Positions 16,201-25,078 of a DNA stretch of 64,000 nt are shown piece after piece. A program made the translations under genes and the position numbers. The notes under the pieces are model-generated. The model was not told where the DNA came from. It ran no database searches and worked only from the letters and a program-made list of their open reading frames with translations. How positions within the stretch are numbered: position 1 is the stretch's first letter; every line of letters starts with the position of its first letter. Source of the stretch: Dethiobacter alkaliphilus (GTDB lineage: Bacteria > Bacillota > Dethiobacteria > DTU022 > UBA8154); contig JAENYV010000003.1 in the NCBI GenBank assembly GCA_016841605.1, forward strand, positions 197,064 to 261,063. The letters are read 5' to 3'.

Positions 16201-16730
16201 GAATGAAGTAAGCTGTTTTTTTTCGGATTGAATATTTTCCCGTCTTCAGAACCGTTAAAAAAACGATCGGGAAAAATTTGGTACATAATTGCTTCCTTAA
16301 ACCACTGGGGTGTAGAAAGATCTTTTCTGTATACGGTGATCTGGTAAGATGGAGGCACATGGACGGCAGCACAGCCTACCCCACCGGTATTTTCCGGAGC
16401 GTTGCCGAAGTACCAGGTTTCCCCTTTTCCCCGGATAATGAAATAATACCAGATTAAACACGGCTGGGACGGGGCGAAGATCTCCTTCCGGAAAACTTTC
16501 TCTCCGTTTTTTTCTTCCTCCAGATCCATGACCAGTTCTTCTTCGCTGCTTCCCCCGGTCAGTTCTTTGATCAGAAAAAGAGAAACGGTCTTATCCGCAT
16601 AACCAGTACCCGGGGCAGCTTCGGCTCCGACCTTAAACCTGAGCACAATTTTTCCGGCACATGGGACCGCACCAAAGGGGCTGCGAAAAAAAAGATCGTG
16701 GGAATTATGCAGCAGGAGCTCCTCCGCCAA
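13239..16730 (-). CDS. fusion of GH13 alpha-amylase-type glycosidase and GH77 4-alpha-glucanotransferase
   Basis: 1163-aa bifunctional enzyme. Residues ~1-130 are an N-terminal beta-rich domain. Residues ~145-650 are a GH13 barrel of neopullulanase type with DGVFSHTG (~271), nucleophile Asp361 in GWRLDVADE, acid/base Glu390 in IGEVWDD, and Asp465 in IGSHDTAR. From ~657 a complete amylomaltase follows, beginning ARESGILLHPTSLPSR, with VRIDHFRG, VIAEDLGD and YTGTHDNDT. It would trim and rearrange maltodextrins released by glycogen phosphorylase. As last gene of the glycogen operon, 30 bp after glgP, it substitutes for separate debranching and MalQ enzymes. Confidence 0.93.
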   Translation of the reverse strand: MAEELLLHNSHDLFFRSPFGAVPCAGKIVLRFKVGAEAAPGTGYADKTVSLFLIKELTGGSSEEELVMDLEEEKNGEKVFRKEIFAPSQPCLIWYYFIIRGKGETWYFGNAPENTGGVGCAAVHVPPSYQITVYRKDLSTPQWFKEAIMYQIFPDRFFNGSEDGKIFNPKKNSLLHSHWDNTPVYIRDLSSGRVIRWDFFGGNLQGVRKKLAYLKNLGVSLLYFNPIFESPSNHKYDTANYHKIDPMFGDNELFSKLCAEAEQMGINIILDGVFSHTGSDSIYFNKEGSYPGTGAYQSQGSPYFNWYRFTEYPSCYDCWWGIDTLPNVNELDPSYIDFIISGDNSVLKHWMSAGIKGWRLDVADELPGEFLQKLHQEIKEQDPDSILIGEVWDDASNKISYGERRKYLLGEELDGVTNYPLRNIILDFVLGRRDAGAIHLALMSLYENYPPDSFYSTMNLIGSHDTARILTVLEDGLPGELSWPEKKELSVKRLKMVSLWQMTFPGVPCIYYGDEAGLGGGEDPLNRGTYPWGREDENILGWYRTLIALRNHYDVLRSGWWSSLYASGSLYCFGRFLENGRGATGKKAMDNFAIILLNRDLQKDIPVSLELGQWCRGSVVDPFDDYREISLQNGALQLTMKPLECRLLLSDRWSANLNYARESGILLHPTSLPSRFGIGDLGRGASQFIDFLVQSGQKFWQVLPLNPPGSGESPYQCFSAFAGNPMLIDLEKLVDEGLLTGLEQENIPDFPEDRVDYEEAKRIKGECLRKAFHKFASLPQNPAYVEFCEQNAGWLEDYALFMSLKESFGGKPWNQWEKSIAFREEEALNTHRNTLTTEIEYHKFLQFIFFSQWKELKESAREKGIKIIGDLPIFVSHDSSDVWCNPAFFELDQNRNPLKVAGVPPDYFSETGQLWGNPHYRWAEMEKDDYRWWKERFRVLFQLVDIVRIDHFRGFEAYWEVPAGEKDAVKGHWVKGPGEDFFFRLKEALGDFPVIAEDLGDITPEVEEMKIKLGFPGMKVLQFMMKPRMDRRFAFPLSEKETFLYTGTHDNDTLVGWYEKERKGRPAKTPADKTEISWYFIELAMRSDARTVIIPLQDILGLDSEARMNTPGTAEGNWLWRFPGGVLTEELAGKLRSLTEKYRRESRQNADESSKSENNLGTR

Positions 16731-16760
16731 ATTATCTCACCTTCTTTGCCTTTAACAAAA

Positions 16761-19190
16761 TCACCGAACCAAAACGGGCTTTAATCCCCAGATCTCCCCG
16801 GCATACTGCGAAATGGTGCCGTCACTGGAAAACTTGCCTGAATGAGCGGTATTAAGAATAGACATCTTCAACCATTTACTGCGGTCCCTAAAAGTTTCCC
16901 CAACCATCTCCTGAACATATACATACGAATGAAAATCTTTCAAAACAAAAAACTCATCGTTTTGCTGAATTAAAGAATCGCAAATCGCATTGAATTCTCC
17001 CCGGCATGCCGTATAAAAACCGTCTTGAATCTGACCGAGAATCCTCTCAATCCTGGGATCATTCCGGCAGATATCCGCTGCATTGTAGCCGCCGTAGCTG
17101 TAATAACTCAGAACCTCGCTGGGAGAGAGTCCGAAGATTAACATATTATCATAGCCCACTTGCTCAAGGATCTCAATATTCGCCCCATCAAGGGTTCCCA
17201 GCGTTACAGCGCCGTTCATCATAAATTTCATATTTCCCGTTCCGGATGCTTCCTTGCTCGCTGTCGAAATCTGCTCGCTTAAATCCGCCGCGGGAATAAT
17301 CTTTTCAGCCAGGGAAACGCGGTAATTATCCAAAAAGACCACTTTAATTTTATCGTTAACTGCCTTATCTCCATTGATCGTCGCGGCAACCGTATTGATC
17401 AGTTTAATCGTTCTTTTGGCCAGGTAATAACCTGGCGCCGCCTTTCCGCCAAAGATAAAGGTACGGGGATAAATAACGAGATCCGGGTTGTCTTTCAACC
17501 GGTTGTACAGATCAATGATATGAAACAGGTTTAATATCTGCCGTTTATAGGCATGAATTCGTTTGACATGGACATCAAAGATGGAATCCGCATCCACGGA
17601 AATGTTATATTTTTCTTTGATGTAGGAGGCCAGTTCCAATTTATTTTGTCGTTTGATCTTAGCAAACTTTTCCTGAAAAGACGCCTCCCTGGCATAAGGT
17701 TCCAGTCTCACAAGATCAGTGGGGTTGCAGATCCAGGAAGAACCGATCGTCTCAGTGATAAGCTCTGACAAGCGGGGATTGGCCTTGAGGAGCCACCGGC
17801 GGTGCGTAATCCCGTTCGTTTTGTTGTTAAATTTATGGGGATATAAATCGTAAAAATTTTTCATCTCCCGCTTTTGCAAAATTTTGGTATGAATTTTAGC
17901 CACCCCGTTGACACTGTGACTACCTACGATGGCCAGATGGGACATTTTCACCCTGCCGTCCGCGATAATAGCCATTTTTCTGACTCGCTCCGGGTCTCCG
18001 GGATAAAGCTCCTCAAGCTGCCGGCAAAAACGCTTGTTTAATTCTTCCACGATCTGATAGATCCTCGGAAGCAGAGCGTTAAAGAGATCCACTGGCCATG
18101 TCTCCAATGCCTCGGCCATTGTTGTATGATTTGTATAGGAAACCGTCCGGCAGGTAATTGCAAAAGCTTCATCCCACCCCAGTCCTTCATCGTCCATAAG
18201 AATACGCATTAATTCAGGAACTACCAGCGCGGGGTGAGTATCATTGATATGAAAAGCATTTTTCTTATAAAAATCCGACAGGGGATATTTCCGCCTTTTG
18301 TACCAGCGTATAATGCTTTGGATCCCCGCTGAAACAAAAAAATATTCCTGTTTTAAACGGAGTAATCTTCCCTCGTGATTCGTATCGTCGGGATAAAGAA
18401 ACTGGGAAATTGATTCTACAGAATACTTATATTCAAGAAATTTCTGCTGATTATTATAAGCAGGCTCCGGGATATCGCTGTCCTGCGAAGCTCCTTCCGC
18501 ACTCCAGAGCCTGAGAGTATTTACGGTTTTATTTCCGAAACCGATAATAGGCAGATCATAAGGAACAGCCAGGACGGTTTCACAATTTTCGTGATGAACA
18601 AGAAGCCTTCCCACTTGTTCTTCAAAGCGGACATAACCACCGAAACGGACCTCCACAGCCCTGTCCGCTTTGCGAATTTCCCATACATTGCCGTCTTTTA
18701 ACCAGTACTCGGGAAGTTCAACCTGATAACCTTCTACAATTTTTTGCTCAAAGAGGCCGTACTTGTAGCGTATCCCACAACCGTGCCCGGGGAGGGAGAG
18801 CGAAGCAAGAGAGTCTAAAAAACAGGCTGCCAGACGGCCCAGGCCGCCGTTGCCCAACCCCGCATCCGGTTCCTGGAGTTCCAGGTTTTTGAGATTGACC
18901 CCCAATTCTTGCAGTCCCTGCTCGCATATCTTATAAAAGTCCAGGTTTATCAAATTATTCCCCAGCAGCCTTCCCAGAAGAAATTCCATGGAAAAGTAAT
19001 AGGCCTGTTTTTCTCCGCTTTCTTTATACCTGTTGTTCGTGGCAATCCAGTTTCGGGCGACATACTCCCGGATCATCGTCCCGAGAGTTAAATACTTATC
19101 CATATCCGTTGTATCATCGATACTTTTCCCGTGCATTGTTTCCAGCTTCTCAAGAAAAGCGTGCTTAAAGCTTTCTTTCTCGGTGAACAT
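16761..19190 (-). CDS. glgP: glycogen/alpha-glucan phosphorylase
   Basis: Phosphorolyses alpha-1,4 ends of glycogen to glucose-1-phosphate with pyridoxal phosphate. At 809 aa it has the bacterial GlgP length. The PLP lysine motif EASGTGNMKFMMNGA is intact, as are the active-site GNGGLGRLAACFLDSLA and HINDTHPALVVPELMR segments and KRIHAYKRQILN. It starts 13 bp after glgA, so it is co-transcribed. Presence of synthesis and breakdown genes in one operon suggests that flux is set by metabolites rather than separate transcription. Confidence 0.96.
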   Translation of the reverse strand: MFTEKESFKHAFLEKLETMHGKSIDDTTDMDKYLTLGTMIREYVARNWIATNNRYKESGEKQAYYFSMEFLLGRLLGNNLINLDFYKICEQGLQELGVNLKNLELQEPDAGLGNGGLGRLAACFLDSLASLSLPGHGCGIRYKYGLFEQKIVEGYQVELPEYWLKDGNVWEIRKADRAVEVRFGGYVRFEEQVGRLLVHHENCETVLAVPYDLPIIGFGNKTVNTLRLWSAEGASQDSDIPEPAYNNQQKFLEYKYSVESISQFLYPDDTNHEGRLLRLKQEYFFVSAGIQSIIRWYKRRKYPLSDFYKKNAFHINDTHPALVVPELMRILMDDEGLGWDEAFAITCRTVSYTNHTTMAEALETWPVDLFNALLPRIYQIVEELNKRFCRQLEELYPGDPERVRKMAIIADGRVKMSHLAIVGSHSVNGVAKIHTKILQKREMKNFYDLYPHKFNNKTNGITHRRWLLKANPRLSELITETIGSSWICNPTDLVRLEPYAREASFQEKFAKIKRQNKLELASYIKEKYNISVDADSIFDVHVKRIHAYKRQILNLFHIIDLYNRLKDNPDLVIYPRTFIFGGKAAPGYYLAKRTIKLINTVAATINGDKAVNDKIKVVFLDNYRVSLAEKIIPAADLSEQISTASKEASGTGNMKFMMNGAVTLGTLDGANIEILEQVGYDNMLIFGLSPSEVLSYYSYGGYNAADICRNDPRIERILGQIQDGFYTACRGEFNAICDSLIQQNDEFFVLKDFHSYVYVQEMVGETFRDRSKWLKMSILNTAHSGKFSSDGTISQYAGEIWGLKPVLVR

Positions 19191-19203
19191 CTGCGCTCAT
19201 TCC

Positions 19204-20643
19204 TCACATTTCAAGTAAACGCCCGTATAAGGCACAATACTCCCGGGCGGATTTATTCCAGCTGTAATCGGATTGTACTGCATTATTAACTAAATGAGAC
19301 CAAATTTCTTTATCCCTGTACAGTTGCAAAGCTCTTTTTATGACAAAAAGCATATCATGGGCATTGTATCTGCTGAAACAAAAACCGTTTCCCTCTCTGC
19401 TGTTTTCATCAAAGGGGATGATGGTATCTTTTAAACCGCCCGTCTCCCTCACAATGGGGATACTGCCATAGCGCAGGGCAATTAGTTGCGCGGTTCCGCA
19501 GGGCTCAAACCGCGAGGGAAGAAGAAACAGATCCGAAGCGGCATAGAACTTCCGGGCCAGAGATTCGTCGAACTTAAAAACAACAGCCATTTGTTGGGGG
19601 TAGCGGGCCGCCAATTCTCCCAAAAACCGCTCATATTTCTCTTCCCCTGTTCCCAGAATGACAAATTGTACTCCCAGGTTTAATATTTCATCCAGGACAT
19701 GTTCAATTAAGTCAAGTCCTTTTTGCTCCACAAGCCGGTTGACAAAAGCCAGCAGAGGGGTATCTTCAGAGGAAGGAAGGCCGAGAACTTCCTGCAGTTT
19801 AAGCTTATTAACCTGTTTTTTGAGCGGGGAGTTTTTGTAGGGAAAAAAGATATCCGGATCATTCCCGGGATCATACTGCGTATAGTCGATTCCGTTTAAA
19901 ATTCCCGCCAGGCTGTCTTTCCTTTTCTTTAAAAGTCCGTCCAGCCGGACGCCAAAGTAGGGAGTTTGGATCTCTTCAGCATAAGTTTTGCTGACTGTAT
20001 TCAGTAAATCGGAATAAACCAGCCCCCCTTTCAGATAGCTTCCCCGGCCGAAGAATTCCAGCGTCTCCATGGTAAAATATTCAGGTCCCAAATCCAGCAA
20101 TTCCTCCAGCAGTTCCCGGGGGAAATTGCCCTGATAATGAAGATTGTGAATGGTAAAAAGCGTGCGTATATCTTGATAAAAAGGGTTATTCAAATAATGT
20201 GATTTTAAAAAAACGCTGATCAGCCCCGTATGCCAGTCATGGCAATGAAGAATGCGAGGTTTAAATTCCAGAAAAGGAAGTGCTTCCAGGACAGCCCGTG
20301 AGAAGAAAGCAAAACGTTCGGCATCATCAGCAAAGCCGTATATCCCGCTGCGGTTAAAGTAATATTCGTTCTCTAAAAAGTAATAAGTTATCCCCCTGTG
20401 TTCCAGCTGTCCAATCCCACAATGCTGAAATCTCCAACCCAGAGAAACTGTAATTCTTTTTTTAAAGATTATTTTCTTCTGAAAAACCGCGGGGATATCC
20501 CTGTATTTTGGAATGACGACCCTGGCATCCACGCCCAGTTTGATCAGTTCTGATGGAAGAGAACCCACTACATCGGCCAGCCCCCCGGTTTTAATAAACG
20601 GGAAACTTTCTGAGGCGACAAAAAGTACTTCCATCCGGTTCAT
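19204..20643 (-). CDS. glgA: glycogen synthase (ADP-glucose type)
   Basis: Elongates alpha-1,4-glucan from ADP-glucose (GT5). The 479-aa protein has the N-terminal KTGGLADVVGSLP donor-binding motif and GT-B fold landmarks: HCHDWHTGL, TIHNLHYQG, LNGIDYTQY and the C-terminal PSRFEPCGTAQLIALRYGS. Start MNRMEVLFVASES is a typical N-terminus; the CDS begins 4 bp after the glgD stop. It acts on product from the GlgC/GlgD pair next to it. Confidence 0.96.
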   Translation of the reverse strand: MNRMEVLFVASESFPFIKTGGLADVVGSLPSELIKLGVDARVVIPKYRDIPAVFQKKIIFKKRITVSLGWRFQHCGIGQLEHRGITYYFLENEYYFNRSGIYGFADDAERFAFFSRAVLEALPFLEFKPRILHCHDWHTGLISVFLKSHYLNNPFYQDIRTLFTIHNLHYQGNFPRELLEELLDLGPEYFTMETLEFFGRGSYLKGGLVYSDLLNTVSKTYAEEIQTPYFGVRLDGLLKKRKDSLAGILNGIDYTQYDPGNDPDIFFPYKNSPLKKQVNKLKLQEVLGLPSSEDTPLLAFVNRLVEQKGLDLIEHVLDEILNLGVQFVILGTGEEKYERFLGELAARYPQQMAVVFKFDESLARKFYAASDLFLLPSRFEPCGTAQLIALRYGSIPIVRETGGLKDTIIPFDENSREGNGFCFSRYNAHDMLFVIKRALQLYRDKEIWSHLVNNAVQSDYSWNKSAREYCALYGRLLEM

Positions 20644-20647
20644 CTCC

Positions 20648-21766
20648 TTATAGCTTTTTTCTTTTGCCGATCACTACAGGACCATTCTCCCGCCCAATTA
20701 TTTCCTTCCCTCTGGAGACAGTTACCTCTTTATCCAGGATGGCATACTCCACTCTGGCATCTTCCTCAATTTCACTCTTCTGCATAATAATGCTATCCTT
20801 AATGAAGGCTCCCTTTTTAACTTTTACTCCCCTGAATAAAATACTGTTTTCGACTGTTCCTTCCACCAGGCAGCCGTTGGCAAGAAGAGAATTAAAAACA
20901 TTGGAGCCGGTTGCATATTTGGTTGACGGTTCATCTTTGACCTTGGTATAAATAGGGCCCGGCTGGAAAAAGAGATTTTGCCGGATTGCCGGATTTAACA
21001 AATCCATATTGGCCCGATAGAAGCGTTTGATGGAATTAATTGCGGCAAAATAACCCCTGACAGGGTAAGCATAAATATTTAATTTATCCCGGTCCTTCAG
21101 AATCACGTCCTGGAACAGGTCGCCCGCTCCGTTCAAAATACTGTTTTCAATGGTTTCCAACAGGAAAAGCTTCGACATTATAAAGATCTCCACCAGCACC
21201 TTGTTCCCCTCTAAAGTTCCGGGTTCTTCTTCGAGTTCCAAGACACGGTTGTTTCTACTTACTTTCAGCTTGCGTTTCCAGGGGAAATCCGGCTCATATT
21301 CGGCATCTTCCCGGTAAAAAACAGTAACATCTGCGCCGCTTTTCCGGTGAAAAGCGATAGCTTCCCGAAGATCCAGGTTGCAGACCAGATTTCCCGGAGA
21401 GATGATCACATCCTTTTGTTTGCTGTGCTCAAAGAAGTCCATCTGGCTGTAAAAGCTCCTGATATCACCCGGATAACTGGTTTGCGAGTAATAAAAAACA
21501 TTGGGAGGAAGAATGTACAAGCCATCCTCTTTGCGGTTTAAATCCCAGGACTTCCCCGTTCCCAGGTGATCCATCAGGGAGCGGTATTTATGCAATGTAA
21601 AAACGGCAACTTTTTGGACACCCGAATTGGTCATGCTGGAGAGAATAAAATCGATCAGGCGGTATCTCCCTCCGAAAGGGACGGAGGCAATGCAGCGGAA
21701 ATCAGTAAGCACCCTGATAATATCATCCTGGATCCTCACATTAACGATGCCCATTACATCTTTCAT
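20648..21766 (-). CDS. glgD: GlgD, regulatory subunit of glucose-1-phosphate adenylyltransferase
   Basis: 372-aa GlgC paralogue that forms a heterotetramer with GlgC in Firmicutes and raises its activity. It keeps the nucleotidyltransferase fold (FGGRYRLIDFILSSMTNSG) and a C-terminal left-handed beta-helix (GCLVEGTVENSILFRGV). It lacks the N-terminal GGxGxRLxxLT pyrophosphorylase loop that is present in GlgC, starting instead MKDVMGIVNVRIQDD, which fits a non-catalytic subunit. It lies directly downstream of glgC. Confidence 0.95.
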   Translation of the reverse strand: MKDVMGIVNVRIQDDIIRVLTDFRCIASVPFGGRYRLIDFILSSMTNSGVQKVAVFTLHKYRSLMDHLGTGKSWDLNRKEDGLYILPPNVFYYSQTSYPGDIRSFYSQMDFFEHSKQKDVIISPGNLVCNLDLREAIAFHRKSGADVTVFYREDAEYEPDFPWKRKLKVSRNNRVLELEEEPGTLEGNKVLVEIFIMSKLFLLETIENSILNGAGDLFQDVILKDRDKLNIYAYPVRGYFAAINSIKRFYRANMDLLNPAIRQNLFFQPGPIYTKVKDEPSTKYATGSNVFNSLLANGCLVEGTVENSILFRGVKVKKGAFIKDSIIMQKSEIEEDARVEYAILDKEVTVSRGKEIIGRENGPVVIGKRKKL

Positions 21767-21819
21767 TGGAACTGACCCTCCCGTATTTAGATAATTACGC
21801 CTAGGGAAAAAACCCTCAC

Positions 21820-22995
21820 CTACGGGGAAGTCGTCCTGATAACGGAGTTTTCCGGAAGAATCATATTCTCCCTTACCAGTATAATTTCAGGAGGGTCTTT
21901 TCTTTCACTGCAAATGAGACATTCATCCCCAATAATCGCATTTTCATCAATAATTGCCCTTTCGATCCTCGCATTCCGTCCTATCCTCACATTGGTCATA
22001 ATAACGGAATCTTTAATTACCGTTCCCTCACCAATATGGACGCCGGTAAAAAGAACCGAATTGCTGACCTCTCCGAAAATCTCACAGCCTTCATTGGCCA
22101 GAGAGTTTTCAATTTTTGCCCCGGGAGCGATAAAATGCGGGGGTTGATTTTGATTGACCGTATATATTCTCCAATTGCGATCAAAAAGATCCAGCCCGTT
22201 TTCACTGGAAAGCAAATCCAGATTGGCTTCCCAGAGGCTTTCAATTGTTCCGACGTCTTTCCAGTAACCCTGAAAGGGATAAGCAAAAATCCGGCAACCC
22301 TCATCAAGCATTAAAGGAATAACATCTTTCCCGAAATCATTGCCGGATCCGGCTCGCTCATTATCTGCCTGCAAATATTGCTTTAAGATTTCTGTACCAA
22401 AGATATAAACACCCATGGAAGCAAGATTTCCCTGAGGATGAGCCGGTTTTTCCTGAAACTCTGTAATTCTTCCTTCGCTATCCGTATGCATGATGCCGAA
22501 ACGGCTCGCCTCGTTCCACGGCACTTCAATTACGGCTATGGTCAGATCCGCCTGTTTTTCTTTATGAAATTTTAACATAAGGGAATAATCCATTTTATAA
22601 ATATGATCCCCGGAAAGAACCAGCACATAGTGCGGGTCGTACTTATCAATAAAACAAATGTTTTGATAAATTGCATTTGCTGTCCCTCTGTACCATTTAC
22701 CCTCCTCCCCATACTTGAGAAAAGGAGCTAAAATGGAGACGCCGCCATGCTTCCGGTCAAGATCCCAGGGAATACCGATTCCGATATGAGCGTTCAAGAT
22801 TAAAGGCTGGTATTGCGTCAGCACACCAACCGTGTCGATTCCGGAATTAGTGCAATTGCTAAGGGCAAAATCAATAATGCGGTACTTGCCTCCAAAGGGC
22901 AGCGCCGGCTTAGCCATCTCCGATGTTAAAAAGCCGAGCCTCTTCCCTTCCCCACCTGCCAGGAGCATCGCGATCCACTCTTTCGTTGTTCCCAT
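21820..22995 (-). CDS. glgC: glucose-1-phosphate adenylyltransferase, catalytic subunit
   Basis: Makes ADP-glucose from ATP and glucose-1-phosphate, the committed step of glycogen synthesis. The 391-aa protein has the loop [28 protein letters not shown] region (residues ~11-34), the sugar-binding [20 protein letters not shown], and a C-terminal beta-helix for allosteric control. It begins 12 bp after glgB and is followed by glgD after 53 bp. An intact catalytic core makes it the active half of the pair. Confidence 0.96.
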   Translation of the reverse strand: MGTTKEWIAMLLAGGEGKRLGFLTSEMAKPALPFGGKYRIIDFALSNCTNSGIDTVGVLTQYQPLILNAHIGIGIPWDLDRKHGGVSILAPFLKYGEEGKWYRGTANAIYQNICFIDKYDPHYVLVLSGDHIYKMDYSLMLKFHKEKQADLTIAVIEVPWNEASRFGIMHTDSEGRITEFQEKPAHPQGNLASMGVYIFGTEILKQYLQADNERAGSGNDFGKDVIPLMLDEGCRIFAYPFQGYWKDVGTIESLWEANLDLLSSENGLDLFDRNWRIYTVNQNQPPHFIAPGAKIENSLANEGCEIFGEVSNSVLFTGVHIGEGTVIKDSVIMTNVRIGRNARIERAIIDENAIIGDECLICSERKDPPEIILVRENMILPENSVIRTTSP

Positions 22996-23007
22996 ATTTT
23001 TTCCCCC

Positions 23008-24912
23008 TTACTCCTGCTTAAGTTGCACCTCTAATATGATTATAGCCAGCGGAGGAACTGTAATTTCCAGGCTAAAAGGCCGGTTGTGCCATTCATCCTC
23101 CGATGCTTTCAAGCAAGCATCGTTTTTTTGCCCTGACCCTCCATAAAAAGTTAGATCACTATTAAAAATTTCTCGATACTCCCCGGGATACGGGACACCG
23201 ATTCTGTATCCGTGGTACACCACCGGAGTAAAATTACATAAAATGATACAGGCCCTGCCCCTCTCTTTTCCTCTTCTGAGAAAGGATATGATACTCTGGT
23301 TGTAATTATGAGCATCGATCCATTCAAAACCTTCCGGATCAAAATCCAACTCCCAGAAACTGTTTTCTTTTTGGTAAAAAAAGTTTAACTCCCTGACATA
23401 TTTTTGCATCCTGCGGTGCAGATCGAACTGCAGAAGATTCCAGTCCAGACTCCCCCACTCTTTCCACTCAGCAAACTGGCCCAACTCTCCCCCCATAAAG
23501 AGAAGTTTTTTCCCGGGATGGACCATCATATAGCCGAAAAGAAGTCTCAGGTTGGCAAATTTTTGCCGGTAATCCCCCGGCATTTTGTCTAACAATGCTT
23601 TTTTACCGTGAACCACTTCATCATGCGATAAAGGAAGGACAAAATTTTCTGCATAGGTATACCAAAAGGAAAAAGTGAGAAGATCATGATGCCATTTACG
23701 GTGAACCGGCTCTATCTGCATATATTGCAAAATATCATTCATCCATCCCATATTCCACTTAAAGTTAAAGCCCAGGCCTCCCAGGTAAACCGGAGAGCTT
23801 ACCAGGGGCCACTGTGTTGATTCCTCGGCAATCATCAAAGCAGCGGGATACCATTTGAAAACCTGTTCGTTCAGCTTTCGTAAAAAAGAAATCGCTTCAA
23901 TATTTTCCCGTCCTCCATATTGGTTGGGGAGCCATTCACCTCCTCTTTTCCCGTAGTCCAGGTAAAGCATACCGGCCACAGCATCCACTCTCAGACCATC
24001 CACATGATAAAGATCCATCCAAAAAAGAGCGTTGGAGATAAGAAAACTATTTATTTCCGGTTTGCCCAGATCGAATTGCAGGGTATCCCATTCCGCGCTT
24101 TCGCTCTTGCGGCTGTCTTCATACTCATAGAGGGGGTACCCGTCAAATTGCCGCAGTCCATGGGCGTCTTTGCAGAAATGACCCGGCACCCAATCCAAGA
24201 TTACTCCGAGACCTTTTTGATGGCAAAGATCTACAAAATACATAAAATCCCGGGGTGTTCCAAAACGGCTGGTTACGGAAAAGTATCCCGTAGCCTGATA
24301 ACCCCAGGAAGCATCCAGGGGATGTTCGGCCAGAGGAAGTATTTCCAGATGTGTATAACCCATCTCCAAAGCATAATCAACCAATTCTTTTGCCAAATCC
24401 CGGTATGTAGAAAAACTGCCGTCTTCTCTGCGCTTCCAGGAACCCAGATGGACTTCATAAATTAAGAGGGGTTCATTGTAAACAGTGCGGTTTTTTTTCT
24501 CACGTTCCCAAAGGTCATCATTCCACTGATACCCTTCAAGAAAACAAACACGGGAAGCAGTCCCGGGCCTCATTTCCGAGAAAAAAGCGTAAGGATCGCT
24601 TTTTAAAAAAATATCACCCCGGGGGCTGTGAATCTCATATTTATAAAGATCCCCCTCTCCTGCGCCGGGGACGAAGACAGACCAGACACCTGAATTCTCG
24701 ACCTGTTTTAAAGGGTGAAGATGACCCTGCCATCCGTTAAAAGTCCCGGCCACTCCAACCTTTACCGCGCGTGGAGCCCATACCGTAAACCTGACTCCCC
24801 GCACACCGTCCTGCTCCTGCCGGTGAGCTCCAAAAACCCGGTAACTTCGAAAAAGGCTCCCTTCGTGGAACAGGTAGAGGTCATAACTGCCGGGCATTTC
24901 CGGATGATTCAT
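23008..24912 (-). CDS. glgB: 1,4-alpha-glucan branching enzyme
   Basis: GH13 enzyme that creates alpha-1,6 branches. From ATG 24912 (behind GGGAGAGATCAGCT) it has about 634 aa; an in-frame upstream ATG at 24987 lacks a good ribosome site and is not favoured. An N-terminal CBM48 (FTVWAPRAVKVGVAGTFNGW) precedes the barrel. Catalytic signatures: DWVPGHFCKDAHGL, GLRVDAVAGMLYLDY (nucleophile Asp), MIAEEST (acid/base Glu) and LPLSHDEVVHGKK. It is the first gene of the glycogen operon, with a recognisable promoter upstream. Confidence 0.95.
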   Translation of the reverse strand: MNHPEMPGSYDLYLFHEGSLFRSYRVFGAHRQEQDGVRGVRFTVWAPRAVKVGVAGTFNGWQGHLHPLKQVENSGVWSVFVPGAGEGDLYKYEIHSPRGDIFLKSDPYAFFSEMRPGTASRVCFLEGYQWNDDLWEREKKNRTVYNEPLLIYEVHLGSWKRREDGSFSTYRDLAKELVDYALEMGYTHLEILPLAEHPLDASWGYQATGYFSVTSRFGTPRDFMYFVDLCHQKGLGVILDWVPGHFCKDAHGLRQFDGYPLYEYEDSRKSESAEWDTLQFDLGKPEINSFLISNALFWMDLYHVDGLRVDAVAGMLYLDYGKRGGEWLPNQYGGRENIEAISFLRKLNEQVFKWYPAALMIAEESTQWPLVSSPVYLGGLGFNFKWNMGWMNDILQYMQIEPVHRKWHHDLLTFSFWYTYAENFVLPLSHDEVVHGKKALLDKMPGDYRQKFANLRLLFGYMMVHPGKKLLFMGGELGQFAEWKEWGSLDWNLLQFDLHRRMQKYVRELNFFYQKENSFWELDFDPEGFEWIDAHNYNQSIISFLRRGKERGRACIILCNFTPVVYHGYRIGVPYPGEYREIFNSDLTFYGGSGQKNDACLKASEDEWHNRPFSLEITVPPLAIIILEVQLKQE

Positions 24913-24975
24913 AGCTGATCTCTCCCTGGGAGATTCATTAGTATAGTCAAATGTGATATCTCCTGTTATAATTAT

Positions 24976-25005
24976 ATTATAAATCAAAATATTCTAACTT
25001 ATCAA
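24976..25005 (-). promoter_or_regulatory. probable promoter of the glycogen operon
   Basis: On the minus strand TTGATA (25005-25000) and TATAAT (24981-24976) are spaced 18 bp apart in AT-rich DNA, giving transcription start about 50 bp before the glgB ATG. No operator was recognised. Confidence 0.55.
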
Positions 25006-25078
25006 CCTTATTATTATTACATTCTTCATAAATCGGCCTGTTTCCTGCATCTATCCAAGTATTTTCATATTTAGGAGT

